64,000 nt of DNA, from assembly GCA_964522015.1 (NCBI GenBank), contig CAZFST010000006.1, positions 76,096 to 140,095 of the forward strand, given 5' to 3'. The position numbers were made by a program, and so were the translations under genes. The DNA comes from QQWI01 sp964522015 (GTDB lineage: Bacteria; Bacillota; Clostridia; Peptostreptococcales; Acidaminobacteraceae). Positions 35,161-44,064 of the stretch are shown here, in pieces. The stretch's first letter is position 1; each line of letters starts with the position of its first letter. The notes beneath the pieces were generated by a model that made no database searches, had not been told where the DNA came from, and saw nothing but the letters and a program-made list of their open reading frames with translations.

Positions 35161-36123
35161 ATGTATAAAACCTTAAAAGGAAAACACTTTATTGCCCTTA
35201 GAGACTGGACAAAAGATGAAATCAATATGATTTTGGACACTGCAAAAGATCTAAAAAGACGGCATTATATGGATATGCCCACACCAATCCTGCAATATAA
35301 GACATTGGCTTTGATGTTTTTTGAAGAATCCACTAGAACCCGAAACTCCATGGAAATGGGCATCGCCCAGTTAGGGGGCCACGCTAACTTTTTAGATACG
35401 TCAACCATGCAAATCAACCATGGGGAATCCGCTAAGGATACAGGGATTATCTTATCGAGCTTTGGCCATGGGATTGCCTGTCGGAACTGTTTTTGGCAGC
35501 GAGGCAATGCCTATATTCAAGAATTGGCCAAGCACTCTTCAAGGCCCGTGATGAATCTCCAGTGCGACCTCTATCACCCCATGCAAGGGGTTGCAGACCT
35601 CATGACCATACAAGAAAAGTACACCCATACTGAAGGCCTAAAAGTCAGCATTATTTGGGCCTATGCCAAGAGCCATAAAAAACCCATCAGCGTCCCACTT
35701 GAACAAGCTCTGCTCTTTCCCCGTTATGGGATGCAGGTCACCCTTGCCCATCCCCCAGGATTTGAACTGCCGGATTGGGTGATTGAAGAAGCGAAAGCCA
35801 ACGCCCTTAAAAATGGGGGCTCCTTTAGAGTGATTGACGATATGGACGCCGCTTTTAAAGGGGCTGACATTGTGATTCCTAAAAACTGGGGCTCTTGGAG
35901 CGGTAAAAATCCAGATGTGAATATTGAGGACTTTAAAGACTGGAAATGCACTCAAGAGCGCATGGCAATGGCCAGTGAGAATGTCCACTACATGCATGCC
36001 TTGCCTGCGGATCGTGGCAACGAAGTGGAGGACAGTGTGATAGATGGTCCCCACAGTATTGTGTATCAAGAGGCCGAAAATCGACTACATACGGCAAAAG
36101 CCGTGATGGCCCTGACTATGTAG
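35161..36123 (+). CDS. ygeW: YgeW-like carbamoyltransferase-fold protein
   Basis: 320 residues, aspartate/ornithine carbamoyltransferase superfamily with carbamoyl-phosphate motif STRTR (57-61) and HPMQ. It fits the knotted YgeW family found beside ygeY and ssnA, though it is shorter than E. coli YgeW. Its second substrate is unknown; in purine users it may phosphorolyse a carbamoyl (ureido) product to carbamoyl phosphate and so yield ATP. GGAGG five bases before 35161 sets the start. Confidence 0.85.
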   Translation: MYKTLKGKHFIALRDWTKDEINMILDTAKDLKRRHYMDMPTPILQYKTLALMFFEESTRTRNSMEMGIAQLGGHANFLDTSTMQINHGESAKDTGIILSSFGHGIACRNCFWQRGNAYIQELAKHSSRPVMNLQCDLYHPMQGVADLMTIQEKYTHTEGLKVSIIWAYAKSHKKPISVPLEQALLFPRYGMQVTLAHPPGFELPDWVIEEAKANALKNGGSFRVIDDMDAAFKGADIVIPKNWGSWSGKNPDVNIEDFKDWKCTQERMAMASENVHYMHALPADRGNEVEDSVIDGPHSIVYQEAENRLHTAKAVMALTM

Positions 36124-36213
36124 GTAAAGCATTAACAGCTATTTAGTGATTAGAAACCCACTCTGTAAACGGTGACCATCAATCAATTGTCGCTAAAAAG
36201 GAAAAGAGGTCTT

Positions 36214-37614
36214 ATGAATAAAATTCCTGTGATTGGTCCAACATATGAAGAAATGCTGCACCCCTGGAAAATCGCCCCACAAATACGAGCAAAAGCACTG
36301 GAAATGAAAGATAAAGATCCACTGCATCCCATTAATTTATACAATATCAACTGGCGAGATGGTAACGACAAGTATCAGTATTTTGTATTGCCACCCAGTT
36401 TTACAGGGATTGCTGCCAATGTAATTGTCATGTATGCCAAAAACTTTCCATCAGGTTCCCACAAGGTGGGGCCAACATATTCGGTACTAACTGAACAAAC
36501 CGTCACTGGCATGGTAGACCCCAGTAAACACACTTTGGTGTGGCCATCCACAGGTAATTACGGTGTGGGTGGGGCATGGGTGAGCTCTCGAATGAACTAT
36601 AAGTCCCTTGTAATTCTCCCGGAAGACATGTCCCAAGAACGGTTTGATCTTATACGCTCTTATGGATCAGATGTGATTGCCACTGAGGGGTGTGAGTCAA
36701 ATGTTAAAGAAATCTATGATAAGACCCACGAACTCACCCGGGAAGATCCAGAACATATCAGGATACTGAATCAATTTGAATCCTTTGCAAACTACCGCTT
36801 TCACTATACAGTGACCGGTGGCACACTGGTATCCCTTGTTCAAGAAGAAGCCATTGGCAACGGGGAGATTGCAGCTGTGGTCTTAACAGTTGGCTCCGCA
36901 GGTACCATCGCCAGTGGGGACAGGATTAAAAAGACCTTCCCAAACTGCAAGATTGTTGCAGGGGAACCGGTTCAATGTGCAACACTCTCATTAAATGGCT
37001 ATGGTGCCCATGATATTCAAGGGATTGGGGACAAGCATGTCACATGGATTCACAATGTGATGAATATGGATGGTGTGGTGCAATTAGATGATATGGATTG
37101 CAAGCGACTCTTAAAAGTCATCGCTTCGGAGACAGGAAGAGCGTATCTAAAGACCATTATGGACCCCAACCTTGTGGATTTTATGGGGGACAAGCTAGGG
37201 ATTTCTGGAGTTGCCAATATACTTGGGGCCATTAAAACCGCAAAATATTATGATTTAAAAGCTGGCGAAAATATTGTGGTGGTGGCAACGGACTCTTTGG
37301 ACCGTTACCATTCTGTGATGGGCATGATGCCAGAGTATACTTTTGAGGAATCTAGGGCAATAGTGGAGAGACTAACTCGTTACCAAGAGCCCCAGCCATT
37401 TTTTGAAGGGGATAGGCATAACCGCCTAAGATGGCATAACCTTAAGTATTACACTTGGATTGAGCAGCAATTTAAACAGGTAGAAGACCTGAACCGCATG
37501 CTAAGCCAAGACTTTTGGAATGCCCAGGCCATGAAAGTATCCGATATAGACTTATTGATTAAAGCCTACCGCACTGAGCACGAAGCAGAACTTCGTCAGG
37601 TATTAGGCTACTAA
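36214..37614 (+). CDS. Fold-type-II PLP enzyme (cysteine-synthase superfamily)
   Basis: 466 residues. PLP Schiff-base lysine K84 in PSGSHKVGPTYSVL, phosphate region STGNYGVGGAW, and a C-terminal extension after the fold (RLRWHNLKYYTWIEQQF). It occupies the place that diaminopropionate ammonia-lyase (YgeX) has in related clusters but is not close to YgeX, which has a KMLGGAYA/TTDGNHGRG pattern. Likely a beta-elimination or amino-acid ammonia-lyase step. GAGG precedes the ATG at 36214. Confidence 0.85.
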   Translation: MNKIPVIGPTYEEMLHPWKIAPQIRAKALEMKDKDPLHPINLYNINWRDGNDKYQYFVLPPSFTGIAANVIVMYAKNFPSGSHKVGPTYSVLTEQTVTGMVDPSKHTLVWPSTGNYGVGGAWVSSRMNYKSLVILPEDMSQERFDLIRSYGSDVIATEGCESNVKEIYDKTHELTREDPEHIRILNQFESFANYRFHYTVTGGTLVSLVQEEAIGNGEIAAVVLTVGSAGTIASGDRIKKTFPNCKIVAGEPVQCATLSLNGYGAHDIQGIGDKHVTWIHNVMNMDGVVQLDDMDCKRLLKVIASETGRAYLKTIMDPNLVDFMGDKLGISGVANILGAIKTAKYYDLKAGENIVVVATDSLDRYHSVMGMMPEYTFEESRAIVERLTRYQEPQPFFEGDRHNRLRWHNLKYYTWIEQQFKQVEDLNRMLSQDFWNAQAMKVSDIDLLIKAYRTEHEAELRQVLGY

Positions 37615-37687
37615 GACTTAGAACTGAGTTAGCCAGTTCTAGATATGGGATGATTGGCAATAATGAACTTAGAGAGGGGGGAGCGCC

Positions 37688-39052
37688 TTGGAGAGGGTTT
37701 ATGATCTAGCACTTGTCAATGGGAAGGTGTATCTTGGTGCAGAGGCTGGCTTTCAAGAGGTATCGGTTTATGTCCTTGGAGACAAGATTGCCGCTGTGAC
37801 CCAAGATAGGCTTAAAGTACTGGAAACCATAGACTGTAAAGGGTTAAAACTCTTACCAGGGCTGATTGATCCCCATGTGCATTTTGCCTTGGACTTAGGG
37901 AACATTAAGAGTTGTGACGATTTTTATAGCGGCACCCGGGCAGCGGCCTTTGGGGGTATCACAACGGTTTTGGATTTTTTAGACCCTATCAGCAGCACCT
38001 CAGAGTTACAAGAGGCCTTTGATAAACGGGTGGCCCTTGCCATGGGACAAAAGCCAGTGGTGGATATTGGTTTTCACAGCACCTTGGGGAACTTCCAGGG
38101 GGATGTGTCTCAACTGGCAAAAGCGGTTAATGAGCTTGGCTTATTTGGTGTAAAGGTGTTTACAACCTATGCAGAGTCTAACCGGAAGATTGAAGAAGCC
38201 ATTTTAGAGGACCTACTGGATCAACCGGTATTGACCCTTGTCCATGCAGAAAAGAATGGGCTGATCAAAAACGATTGGCATGATATCAGCACCTATCAAG
38301 ATAGTCGGCCAATGGCATCTGAACTGGAGATGCTGGATTGGTTAAAATCCCATCTTGGAAAAGGTAGCTTGTATGTGGTCCATGTGTCCAGTGGCAGCGG
38401 TGTCTTAGCACTGGCTAATCAGGAAAACATCTTTGTTGAGACCTGTCCCCACTACGCACTTCTCGATGCCAGTATTTTCAGTGCTCCTGATGGTGGCAAA
38501 TACTTGATGGCGCCGCCCTTAAGACCAAAAGAAGAGCAACTTAAACTGCAAGCGAACATCAGCTCAGTCCACACTATTGGCACAGATCATTGTCCATTTA
38601 TGTTGGCTAAAAAGCTTGGTACCCATGACGCAAGCCTTGTACCCAAAGGGATTGGTGGCATCAGCTATAGTTTTTTAAGGATGTATCAGGCATTTGGGGA
38701 TGCCGTGATTGATAAAATGAGCCGCAATGTGGCCACTATTTTTGGACTGGACAATAAGGGGTCTATTGAGGTGGGCAGGGATGCTGATTTTGCCCTCTTT
38801 GATGAAAACGGGGTGACTCATGAGTCCCAAGACCCCACCAACTGTGACTATAGTGCTTTTGATAGGGTTAGTGAGGATGGGAAGCTTAAAGGGGCAATTG
38901 TGGGCACTATGCTAAGGGGTAAATGGGTGTTATATGAAGGTGTTTGGGGAATAGCGAGCCATGGGGACGTGCACCGTGGCTCACTAATAACGAGCCACGG
39001 TGCACGTCCCCATGGCTCACCGAAAGGACAAAATGATGAAGGCGCTGATTAA
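37688..39052 (+). CDS. Hydantoinase/dihydropyrimidinase-type amidohydrolase with a repeat-derived tail
   Basis: 454 residues. Metal site: H63 and H65 (DPHVHF), carbamylated K156 (GVKVFTTY), later His residues and D in GTDHCPF. It opens a cyclic ureide ring, here probably hydantoin, dihydropyrimidine or a purine-derived imidazolone. Start is TTG at 37688 after GAGGGGGGAG. Odd: the family fold ends near RGKWVLYEGVW; residues 424-443 are coded by a perfect 27-bp inverted repeat (38956-39018) and the frame runs on into the next gene. Confidence 0.9.
   Translation: MERVYDLALVNGKVYLGAEAGFQEVSVYVLGDKIAAVTQDRLKVLETIDCKGLKLLPGLIDPHVHFALDLGNIKSCDDFYSGTRAAAFGGITTVLDFLDPISSTSELQEAFDKRVALAMGQKPVVDIGFHSTLGNFQGDVSQLAKAVNELGLFGVKVFTTYAESNRKIEEAILEDLLDQPVLTLVHAEKNGLIKNDWHDISTYQDSRPMASELEMLDWLKSHLGKGSLYVVHVSSGSGVLALANQENIFVETCPHYALLDASIFSAPDGGKYLMAPPLRPKEEQLKLQANISSVHTIGTDHCPFMLAKKLGTHDASLVPKGIGGISYSFLRMYQAFGDAVIDKMSRNVATIFGLDNKGSIEVGRDADFALFDENGVTHESQDPTNCDYSAFDRVSEDGKLKGAIVGTMLRGKWVLYEGVWGIASHGDVHRGSLITSHGARPHGSPKGQNDEGAD
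38956..39018. repeat. REP-like perfect 27-bp inverted repeat inside the hydantoinase 3' end
   Basis: Arms 38956-38982 and 38992-39018 are exact reverse complements around ACTAATAAC. The arm includes GGGGACGTGCACCGTGGCTC, also present at 46378-46396 and 62270-62289 and, altered, at 28930. Because it lies within the open frame it adds a tail containing SHGDVHRGSLITSHGARPHG to the protein. Confidence 0.9.
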
Positions 39053-40346
39053 TGTTAGGATTTACGACTATTTTAATTACATCCCAAACGGATTCGTTAT
39101 TTATGATGAGCGGGTCCGTTTAGTGGGGGATATGGTGAACTTTGAATTTGTCGGGGAGCAGTTTGATGGGGGAGATTTAGTGGACCAGGCCCATGTGTTT
39201 GATTGTGGCGGAAAGTTGCTATTACCCGGTTTGATTAATTTTCATACCCATGTTTACTCGGCCCTGGTGCGGGGATTTGACTTCAAGCGCTCACCTCAAA
39301 CCTTTACGGAACTCTTGGAAGGGGTTTGGTGGCGATTTGATCATTTTTTAACCTTGGATGACTTGGAACTTTGCGCCCATGCCTATGGCTTGGAGAGTCT
39401 GAAAAAGGGTGTGGTGGGGGTTATTGACCATCACGCCAGCGGTGTAATTCCCGGTTCTACCGCTGTGATTGAGAAGGGCCTTAAAGACGTCGGCCTCCAC
39501 GGCTTGACCTGCTTTGAGACCAGCGACCGATTTGATATTCACGCAGCTATTGCAGAAAACCTTGAGATGATGAAACGAACAAATGGCCCCTTTGGTCTTC
39601 ATGCTTCTATGAGTCTTTCGGATCATACTTTATATTCGATTAAGCAGGAGATTGACAAGCATCCAATCCATGTCCATTTGTCTGAAAGTCTTGAAGACCA
39701 AGAAAAATACCATGACACCCCCACCGTGAGACTCTTAAAAAGTGGCCTTTTAAATCCTAATTCTCTATTGGCTCATTGTGTTCACATCACAGAAAAAGAC
39801 GCCCATATTATAAAATCCCAGGGGGCTGTGATCGCCCTAAATCCCCGCAGTAATTTAAATAACCTGGTGGGAAGTTTCAATTTTGACCTCTTAAACAAAA
39901 AAGAAATCCCCTTGGTTGTGGGAACTGACGGATTAGGCACTGATGTGGCAAGGAGTTGGCAGGATTTCTTCTATTGGGCTAAGGCCTCCACTGGAAAAAT
40001 GGATGGGATGCTACTGTCTCAGTTAAAGGGTTATTTGAAGGAAAGTTATCGTATTTACGCCCATATGAGCGGAAGAAAACTGGGATCCTTTGAACCGAGT
40101 TTTGAATTTGACGCCATACTGGTGGACTATGTGCCTTTCACCCCCATGACAGAGGAGAATGCTTTTTCCCACGTGTTTTACGGGGTTTTTGATCAAATGT
40201 CAGTTGAAAACGTATGGATTGGCGGAGAACTTAAACTGAAGAACCGTCAGCCAATCTTCACACCGGACTATGGTCCAGGTGATCAAAATGAAGCGGTTGA
40301 ACGGCTGTGGCAAAGAATCGAGGCTAACGATGGATACAAAGGTTAA
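39036..40346 (+). CDS. ssnA: SsnA-type amidohydrolase
   Basis: 436 residues, metal-dependent amidohydrolase: FHTHVYSAL (HxH), HVHLSES, LAHCVHI and GTDGLGTDVA (Asp). This is the SsnA family found in selenium-linked purine clusters and related to guanine and cytosine deaminases; a deaminase or amide hydrolysis step is likely. AAAGGA precedes two adjacent ATGs (39033, 39036). It overlaps the extended end of the hydantoinase frame and the start of the next gene. Confidence 0.87.
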   Translation: MKALINVRIYDYFNYIPNGFVIYDERVRLVGDMVNFEFVGEQFDGGDLVDQAHVFDCGGKLLLPGLINFHTHVYSALVRGFDFKRSPQTFTELLEGVWWRFDHFLTLDDLELCAHAYGLESLKKGVVGVIDHHASGVIPGSTAVIEKGLKDVGLHGLTCFETSDRFDIHAAIAENLEMMKRTNGPFGLHASMSLSDHTLYSIKQEIDKHPIHVHLSESLEDQEKYHDTPTVRLLKSGLLNPNSLLAHCVHITEKDAHIIKSQGAVIALNPRSNLNNLVGSFNFDLLNKKEIPLVVGTDGLGTDVARSWQDFFYWAKASTGKMDGMLLSQLKGYLKESYRIYAHMSGRKLGSFEPSFEFDAILVDYVPFTPMTEENAFSHVFYGVFDQMSVENVWIGGELKLKNRQPIFTPDYGPGDQNEAVERLWQRIEANDGYKG

Positions 40347-41565
40347 TCTACTGGGCTGTGTCTTTGAGAATCCCATATTGCCAGCGTCGGGACCCTTGGT
40401 TGAGGGATTAGAAAACCTACTGAGCTTAAGTGAATTGCCCCTTGGGGGTCTTGTGACAAAAACCATTTCGGTGGCTGGTGCCAGGGTTCAAAAGCCTTGC
40501 ATAGTCGGCACTAAACACCTGCTTTACAACGCAGAACTGTGGAGCGAGCATCCCATTGAGTATTGGGTGGATGCCCTTCAAAGCTATAAAACAGAGATGA
40601 AAGTGAAGTTGCAGAGTCAGATGCAGGTTCAGATGCAAGGCCAGATGCAAGGACAGATACAAGGACAAAATCAAGGGATGTTTCGAGAAAAGCCACTTGG
40701 CATTAGCGTGGGCTATACCGCCGATGATTTTAAGATCATCGTGCCTCAGCTAAATCCCTTTGCGGATTTTTATGAGGTCAGTACCCATTATGCTAAGGAT
40801 GCCCTGGAGAATATCGTGAAAACCATGGTGTCACTGACGGACAAGCCCGTTCTGATTAAGCTGAGTCCCCATATTATAGAGGACCTGCAGTTTGTGGAAG
40901 ACATTTTGAGTTATGGGGCAAAGGGTGTGGTAGCTCTGAATTCCTTTGGTCCTGGGGTGGTGTTGGACCTGAAAAACAGGCAGGTGAAAATTGGTGATGC
41001 CAATGGTCACGCTTGGGTGTCAGGGCCTGCTATCAAGCCATTTGTACTTCAGCGAATTGCTAATTTGAGGCGTCACTTTCCAGACATGGTTCTCATCGGT
41101 TGCGGTGGTATAGAAACCCCAGAAGATGTCCTTGAGATGGTGATGGCAGGGGCGGATCTTGTGCAAATGCTATCCAGTGCACTGATTTATGGCAGGTATC
41201 ACTATACAAAGGTGGTTGAAGGTTTGGTGCCAGCCATGGCTGCAAATGGCATTGCATCTATCAAGTCTCTAAGAGAAGAGGGCTTTAGCACCTCTCCTCC
41301 ACAAATACCGACAGGAGAGGTGCCCATCCCGTGCATCAACCTGCTGCAGTGCACGGGCTGCTTCAAATGCGTGCGGGTTTGTCCATTTGAAGCCTACGGC
41401 CAAGAGAAAACCTACCGGGACTTCAAGAGAAATCACACCCTTGCCAGCGGCTTTGTCAACAAGCCAATGGTTGATGAAAGCAAGTGCATCGGATGCGGGC
41501 TATGCATTTCTTTGTGCCCAGCCTCTGCAATTAAGATCCGAGAGGTAGGTGATAGCTGTGTCTAA
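40330..41565 (+). CDS. PreA-like dihydropyrimidine/dihydroorotate dehydrogenase with ferredoxin domain
   Basis: 411 residues: FMN TIM barrel (NPILPASGPL, KPVLIKLSPH, GCGGIETPEDVLEMVMAGA) followed by two [4Fe-4S] motifs (CTGCFKCVRVCPFEAYG and CIGCGLCISLCPASA). Resembles PreA of NAD-dependent dihydropyrimidine dehydrogenase; the partner PreT is not in the window. It probably reduces a pyrimidine-like or oxidised purine ring using ferredoxin-type electrons. GAGG precedes 40330. Odd: residues 91-120 are a Gln/Met/Gly-rich insert ending GQNQGMF in a surface loop of the barrel. Confidence 0.88.
   Translation: MDTKVNLLGCVFENPILPASGPLVEGLENLLSLSELPLGGLVTKTISVAGARVQKPCIVGTKHLLYNAELWSEHPIEYWVDALQSYKTEMKVKLQSQMQVQMQGQMQGQIQGQNQGMFREKPLGISVGYTADDFKIIVPQLNPFADFYEVSTHYAKDALENIVKTMVSLTDKPVLIKLSPHIIEDLQFVEDILSYGAKGVVALNSFGPGVVLDLKNRQVKIGDANGHAWVSGPAIKPFVLQRIANLRRHFPDMVLIGCGGIETPEDVLEMVMAGADLVQMLSSALIYGRYHYTKVVEGLVPAMAANGIASIKSLREEGFSTSPPQIPTGEVPIPCINLLQCTGCFKCVRVCPFEAYGQEKTYRDFKRNHTLASGFVNKPMVDESKCIGCGLCISLCPASAIKIREVGDSCV
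40600..40689 (+). repeat. Gln-rich in-frame insert of the PreA-like gene
   Basis: A run of imperfect CAGATGCAAGG-type units (coding QMQG, QMQV) grading into CAAGGACA and the tail AATCAAGGGATGTTTCGA. The tail is nearly the same as that of the 42944 repeat (AACCAGGGGATGCTTCAA). Confidence 0.8.
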
Positions 41566-42718
41566 GGGTATCACTTTAACCTGTGTCAGTTGCGGTCAAG
41601 TATTTGAGCCTCGTAAAGACCTCTATACCTGCCTGGCCTGCGGGCCATACCTTGGTACCCTTGAGGTGGGCTATCCCATGGAGACCTTGAAGACTCAAAT
41701 TAAGCAATCGGATTTCCATAAACATGGCAGTCTATTTCAATTTGAAGCCCTTTTGCCTGTGGGTAGTGGGACCCCCATTGACAAGGCGGTTGGTGGGACG
41801 CCTCTTTTGGCTTTTGAAGGGGTGCTGGGTTTGAAGCGGCTCCTTATTAAGCATGATGGTGTTAGTTTGTCCGCTTCTTATAAGGATCGGGCCACGGTGA
41901 TGGCCATGAATTTGGCTCTGGCCGGGGGATATGAGACGATTTTTTGCGCTTCCACAGGGAATGCGGCTTCGTCCCTGGCAATTTTAACGGCTCATAGTGC
42001 CTTGAAAACTGTGATTTTTGTGCCTGAAACCATTCCAAAAGCAAAGCTTGCTCAACTTTTGGCGGCAGGGGCTATGGTGCATAAGATTCAGGGGACTTAT
42101 GATGATGCCTTTGAGGTTTCTTTGGCAGAGGGTTTGTCAAAAGGTTGGTATTGCAGGAATTCTGCTATTAATCCTTATTTACTTGAGGGTAAGAAAACTG
42201 GGGCATTTGAGATTTTAGTGCAAAATGATTTTGTGGTGCCTGATTTTTGTTTTGTAGGGGTTGGGGACGGAACGGTGGTCAGTGGCCTAATCAAAGGGTT
42301 TGACGAATTTAGGCAACTAGGTCTGGTTGACCGAGTGCCTAAGATGATTGGTGTTCAACCAGAGGGGGCCATGACACTGAAGCGGGTTTTTGACCGAGGG
42401 GCGCCCTATGCACCTATAAAAGAGGCTGTATGTACTATGGCGGATAGCATTTGCGTTGGAAATCCCAGGGATGTGGTGAAAGCATGCCAATACATGGCCA
42501 GAAACGGCGGTTATTTTGAGACGGTGACAGATGATGAAATTGCCGCTGCAGTGATTGAAATGACTACAAAGACAGGGGTTTTTGCAGAACCTGCTGGGGC
42601 TGTGTCCTACGCCGCCCTTAAAAAAATGGTGGCTCGGGGTGAGATTGGACCAGACCAGGTGGCAGTGCTTGTGGTGACTGGCAGCGGACTTAAGGATCCG
42701 CCTAAATTAACTGAGTAG
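41558..42718 (+). CDS. Threonine-synthase-like PLP lyase with zinc ribbon
   Basis: 386 residues: N-terminal zinc ribbon (C9, C12, C25, C28), PLP lysine K109 in SLSASYKDRA and phosphate loop CASTGNAASS. It has the shape of threonine synthase and related 2,3-diaminopropionate or threonine-type lyases. In this context a dehydratase or ammonia-lyase on a purine-derived amino acid is more likely than threonine synthesis. Start is GTG at 41558 or 41549, both after AGAGGTAGG; it overlaps the previous gene. Confidence 0.85.
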   Translation: MSKGITLTCVSCGQVFEPRKDLYTCLACGPYLGTLEVGYPMETLKTQIKQSDFHKHGSLFQFEALLPVGSGTPIDKAVGGTPLLAFEGVLGLKRLLIKHDGVSLSASYKDRATVMAMNLALAGGYETIFCASTGNAASSLAILTAHSALKTVIFVPETIPKAKLAQLLAAGAMVHKIQGTYDDAFEVSLAEGLSKGWYCRNSAINPYLLEGKKTGAFEILVQNDFVVPDFCFVGVGDGTVVSGLIKGFDEFRQLGLVDRVPKMIGVQPEGAMTLKRVFDRGAPYAPIKEAVCTMADSICVGNPRDVVKACQYMARNGGYFETVTDDEIAAAVIEMTTKTGVFAEPAGAVSYAALKKMVARGEIGPDQVAVLVVTGSGLKDPPKLTE

Positions 42719-42745
42719 TGAGGGATATGGATTGAGGGGGATGAC

Positions 42746-43612
42746 ATGAAAATCACGGAATTTTACCGACCCATGGACGTTCAAGACGCCTACGAAAAAT
42801 TGATGGGGCAAAAGAAAGCGACACTGATGGCAGGGGGCATGTTTTTACGACTTCAAAATCGGACCTTGCCACTGGTGATTGATCTGGAGGGCCTGAATTT
42901 ATCAGGTGTGAAAGCAGGGAAAAAGCAAGGGGAAAGGGAAAGACAAGGACAAGGACAAGGACAAGGACAAGGACAAGGACAAGGACAAGGACAAGGACAC
43001 AACCAGGGGATGCTTCAAGGCGAAACCCTTTTAATTGGTGCGATGACAAGCCTTCGGGACATTGAACTGAATGACAGGCTGCCAGAGGTATTGGTTGCAA
43101 GCGTCAGGCAAATTGCTGGGGTTGGGGTTAGAAATCTGGCTACCATTGGGGGCTCTGTTATGGGGCGCTACCCTTTTTCAGATATTAATACGGCACTGGC
43201 GGCCCTTGGAGCTGTGCTTCACTTTCACGTTGCTGGCCCCATGGCCATGGTGGATTTTTTAGAAGGCAGCTTAAAGGAACGGGATATGCTCCTTTGGATT
43301 GAAGTGCCAGTGAGGGAAGCTGTTAAAGGCAATTTCAGTGCTTTTAAGAGGGTCTACACTGATTTTGCCCTTTTGAATATGGCTCTAGTTAAACAGGTGC
43401 AAGGGACTTCTGTAAACCGGTTAACAATCAGTATTGGCGCAAGGCCAGGTGCCGCTCAGACCCTTGATGTTCAGTATGTAGGCCAGTCGGCACAGGAGAT
43501 TCTGGCTAATATAACATTTGGAGATGACTACCGGGCATCGGCAGCTTACCGGCGGGCCTTGGCAAGTGCCATGGTCACTGACGCCCTAGAGGAGGTGGCA
43601 AAATGGAAGTAA
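42746..43612 (+). CDS. FAD-binding subunit, second set, with a Gln-Gly repeat insert
   Basis: 288 residues. FAD loops LMAGGMFLRL and LATIGGSVMGRYPFSD mark it as a CoxM/XdhB-type subunit. Residues 56-93, between the two FAD loops, are an insertion with nine QG units (67-84) followed by HNQGML. Without it the length would be about 250, near the family norm for short members. The frame is kept, so the protein is probably made, but the loop can change length by slippage. Overlaps the Fe-S gene by ten bases. Confidence 0.9.
   Translation: MKITEFYRPMDVQDAYEKLMGQKKATLMAGGMFLRLQNRTLPLVIDLEGLNLSGVKAGKKQGERERQGQGQGQGQGQGQGQGQGHNQGMLQGETLLIGAMTSLRDIELNDRLPEVLVASVRQIAGVGVRNLATIGGSVMGRYPFSDINTALAALGAVLHFHVAGPMAMVDFLEGSLKERDMLLWIEVPVREAVKGNFSAFKRVYTDFALLNMALVKQVQGTSVNRLTISIGARPGAAQTLDVQYVGQSAQEILANITFGDDYRASAAYRRALASAMVTDALEEVAKWK
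42944..42997 (+). repeat. Perfect hexanucleotide repeat (CAAGGA)x9
   Basis: Nine exact CAAGGA units in frame, coding Gln-Gly, inside the second FAD subunit gene. Less regular copies flank it. Units of six keep the frame on gain or loss. Related sequence is found in the sufD insert (about 4200) and the PreA-like insert (about 40660). Confidence 0.95.
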
Positions 43613-44064
43613 CGCTTATTATCAACGGCGACCACTATCAATTTGCAGCACTTCCAGATGAGGTGTTGACAGATACCCTGAGAAAACTGGGTTTTAAAAG
43701 CGTCAAACGGGGCTGCGAAACGGCTAGCTGTGGTGTTTGTAACGTACTTTTAAACGGTGCCCTAATCCCTTCATGTGCCTATCTTACAGTCCGGGCGGAT
43801 CACAAGGAAATCACCACACTTGAAGGGGTACAAGAGATTGCCAGGGAAATTGGCCAATATATCATCGCTGAAGGGGTCGAACAGTGCGGTTTTTGTTCCC
43901 CGGGACATATGATGGCCATCATCGCCCTCTTCAAGCGTAATCCAGCCCCAACTCTTGATGAGATCAAGCATGAGCTGGCGGGTAATCTGTGCCGGTGCTC
44001 GGGCTACGAGGGGCAACACAGGGCCTTGGTGGCTTATACAAAGGCGGTGGCCCATGAAAGCTAG
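43603..44064 (+). CDS. 2Fe-2S subunit, second set (XdhC-like)
   Basis: 153 residues, complete set of eight cluster cysteines: C38, C43, C46, C58 and C95, C98, C130, C132. Electron-transfer subunit of the second molybdenum hydroxylase. Start overlaps the FAD gene; its end overlaps the large-subunit gene by 11 bases. Confidence 0.94.
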   Translation: MEVTLIINGDHYQFAALPDEVLTDTLRKLGFKSVKRGCETASCGVCNVLLNGALIPSCAYLTVRADHKEITTLEGVQEIAREIGQYIIAEGVEQCGFCSPGHMMAIIALFKRNPAPTLDEIKHELAGNLCRCSGYEGQHRALVAYTKAVAHES

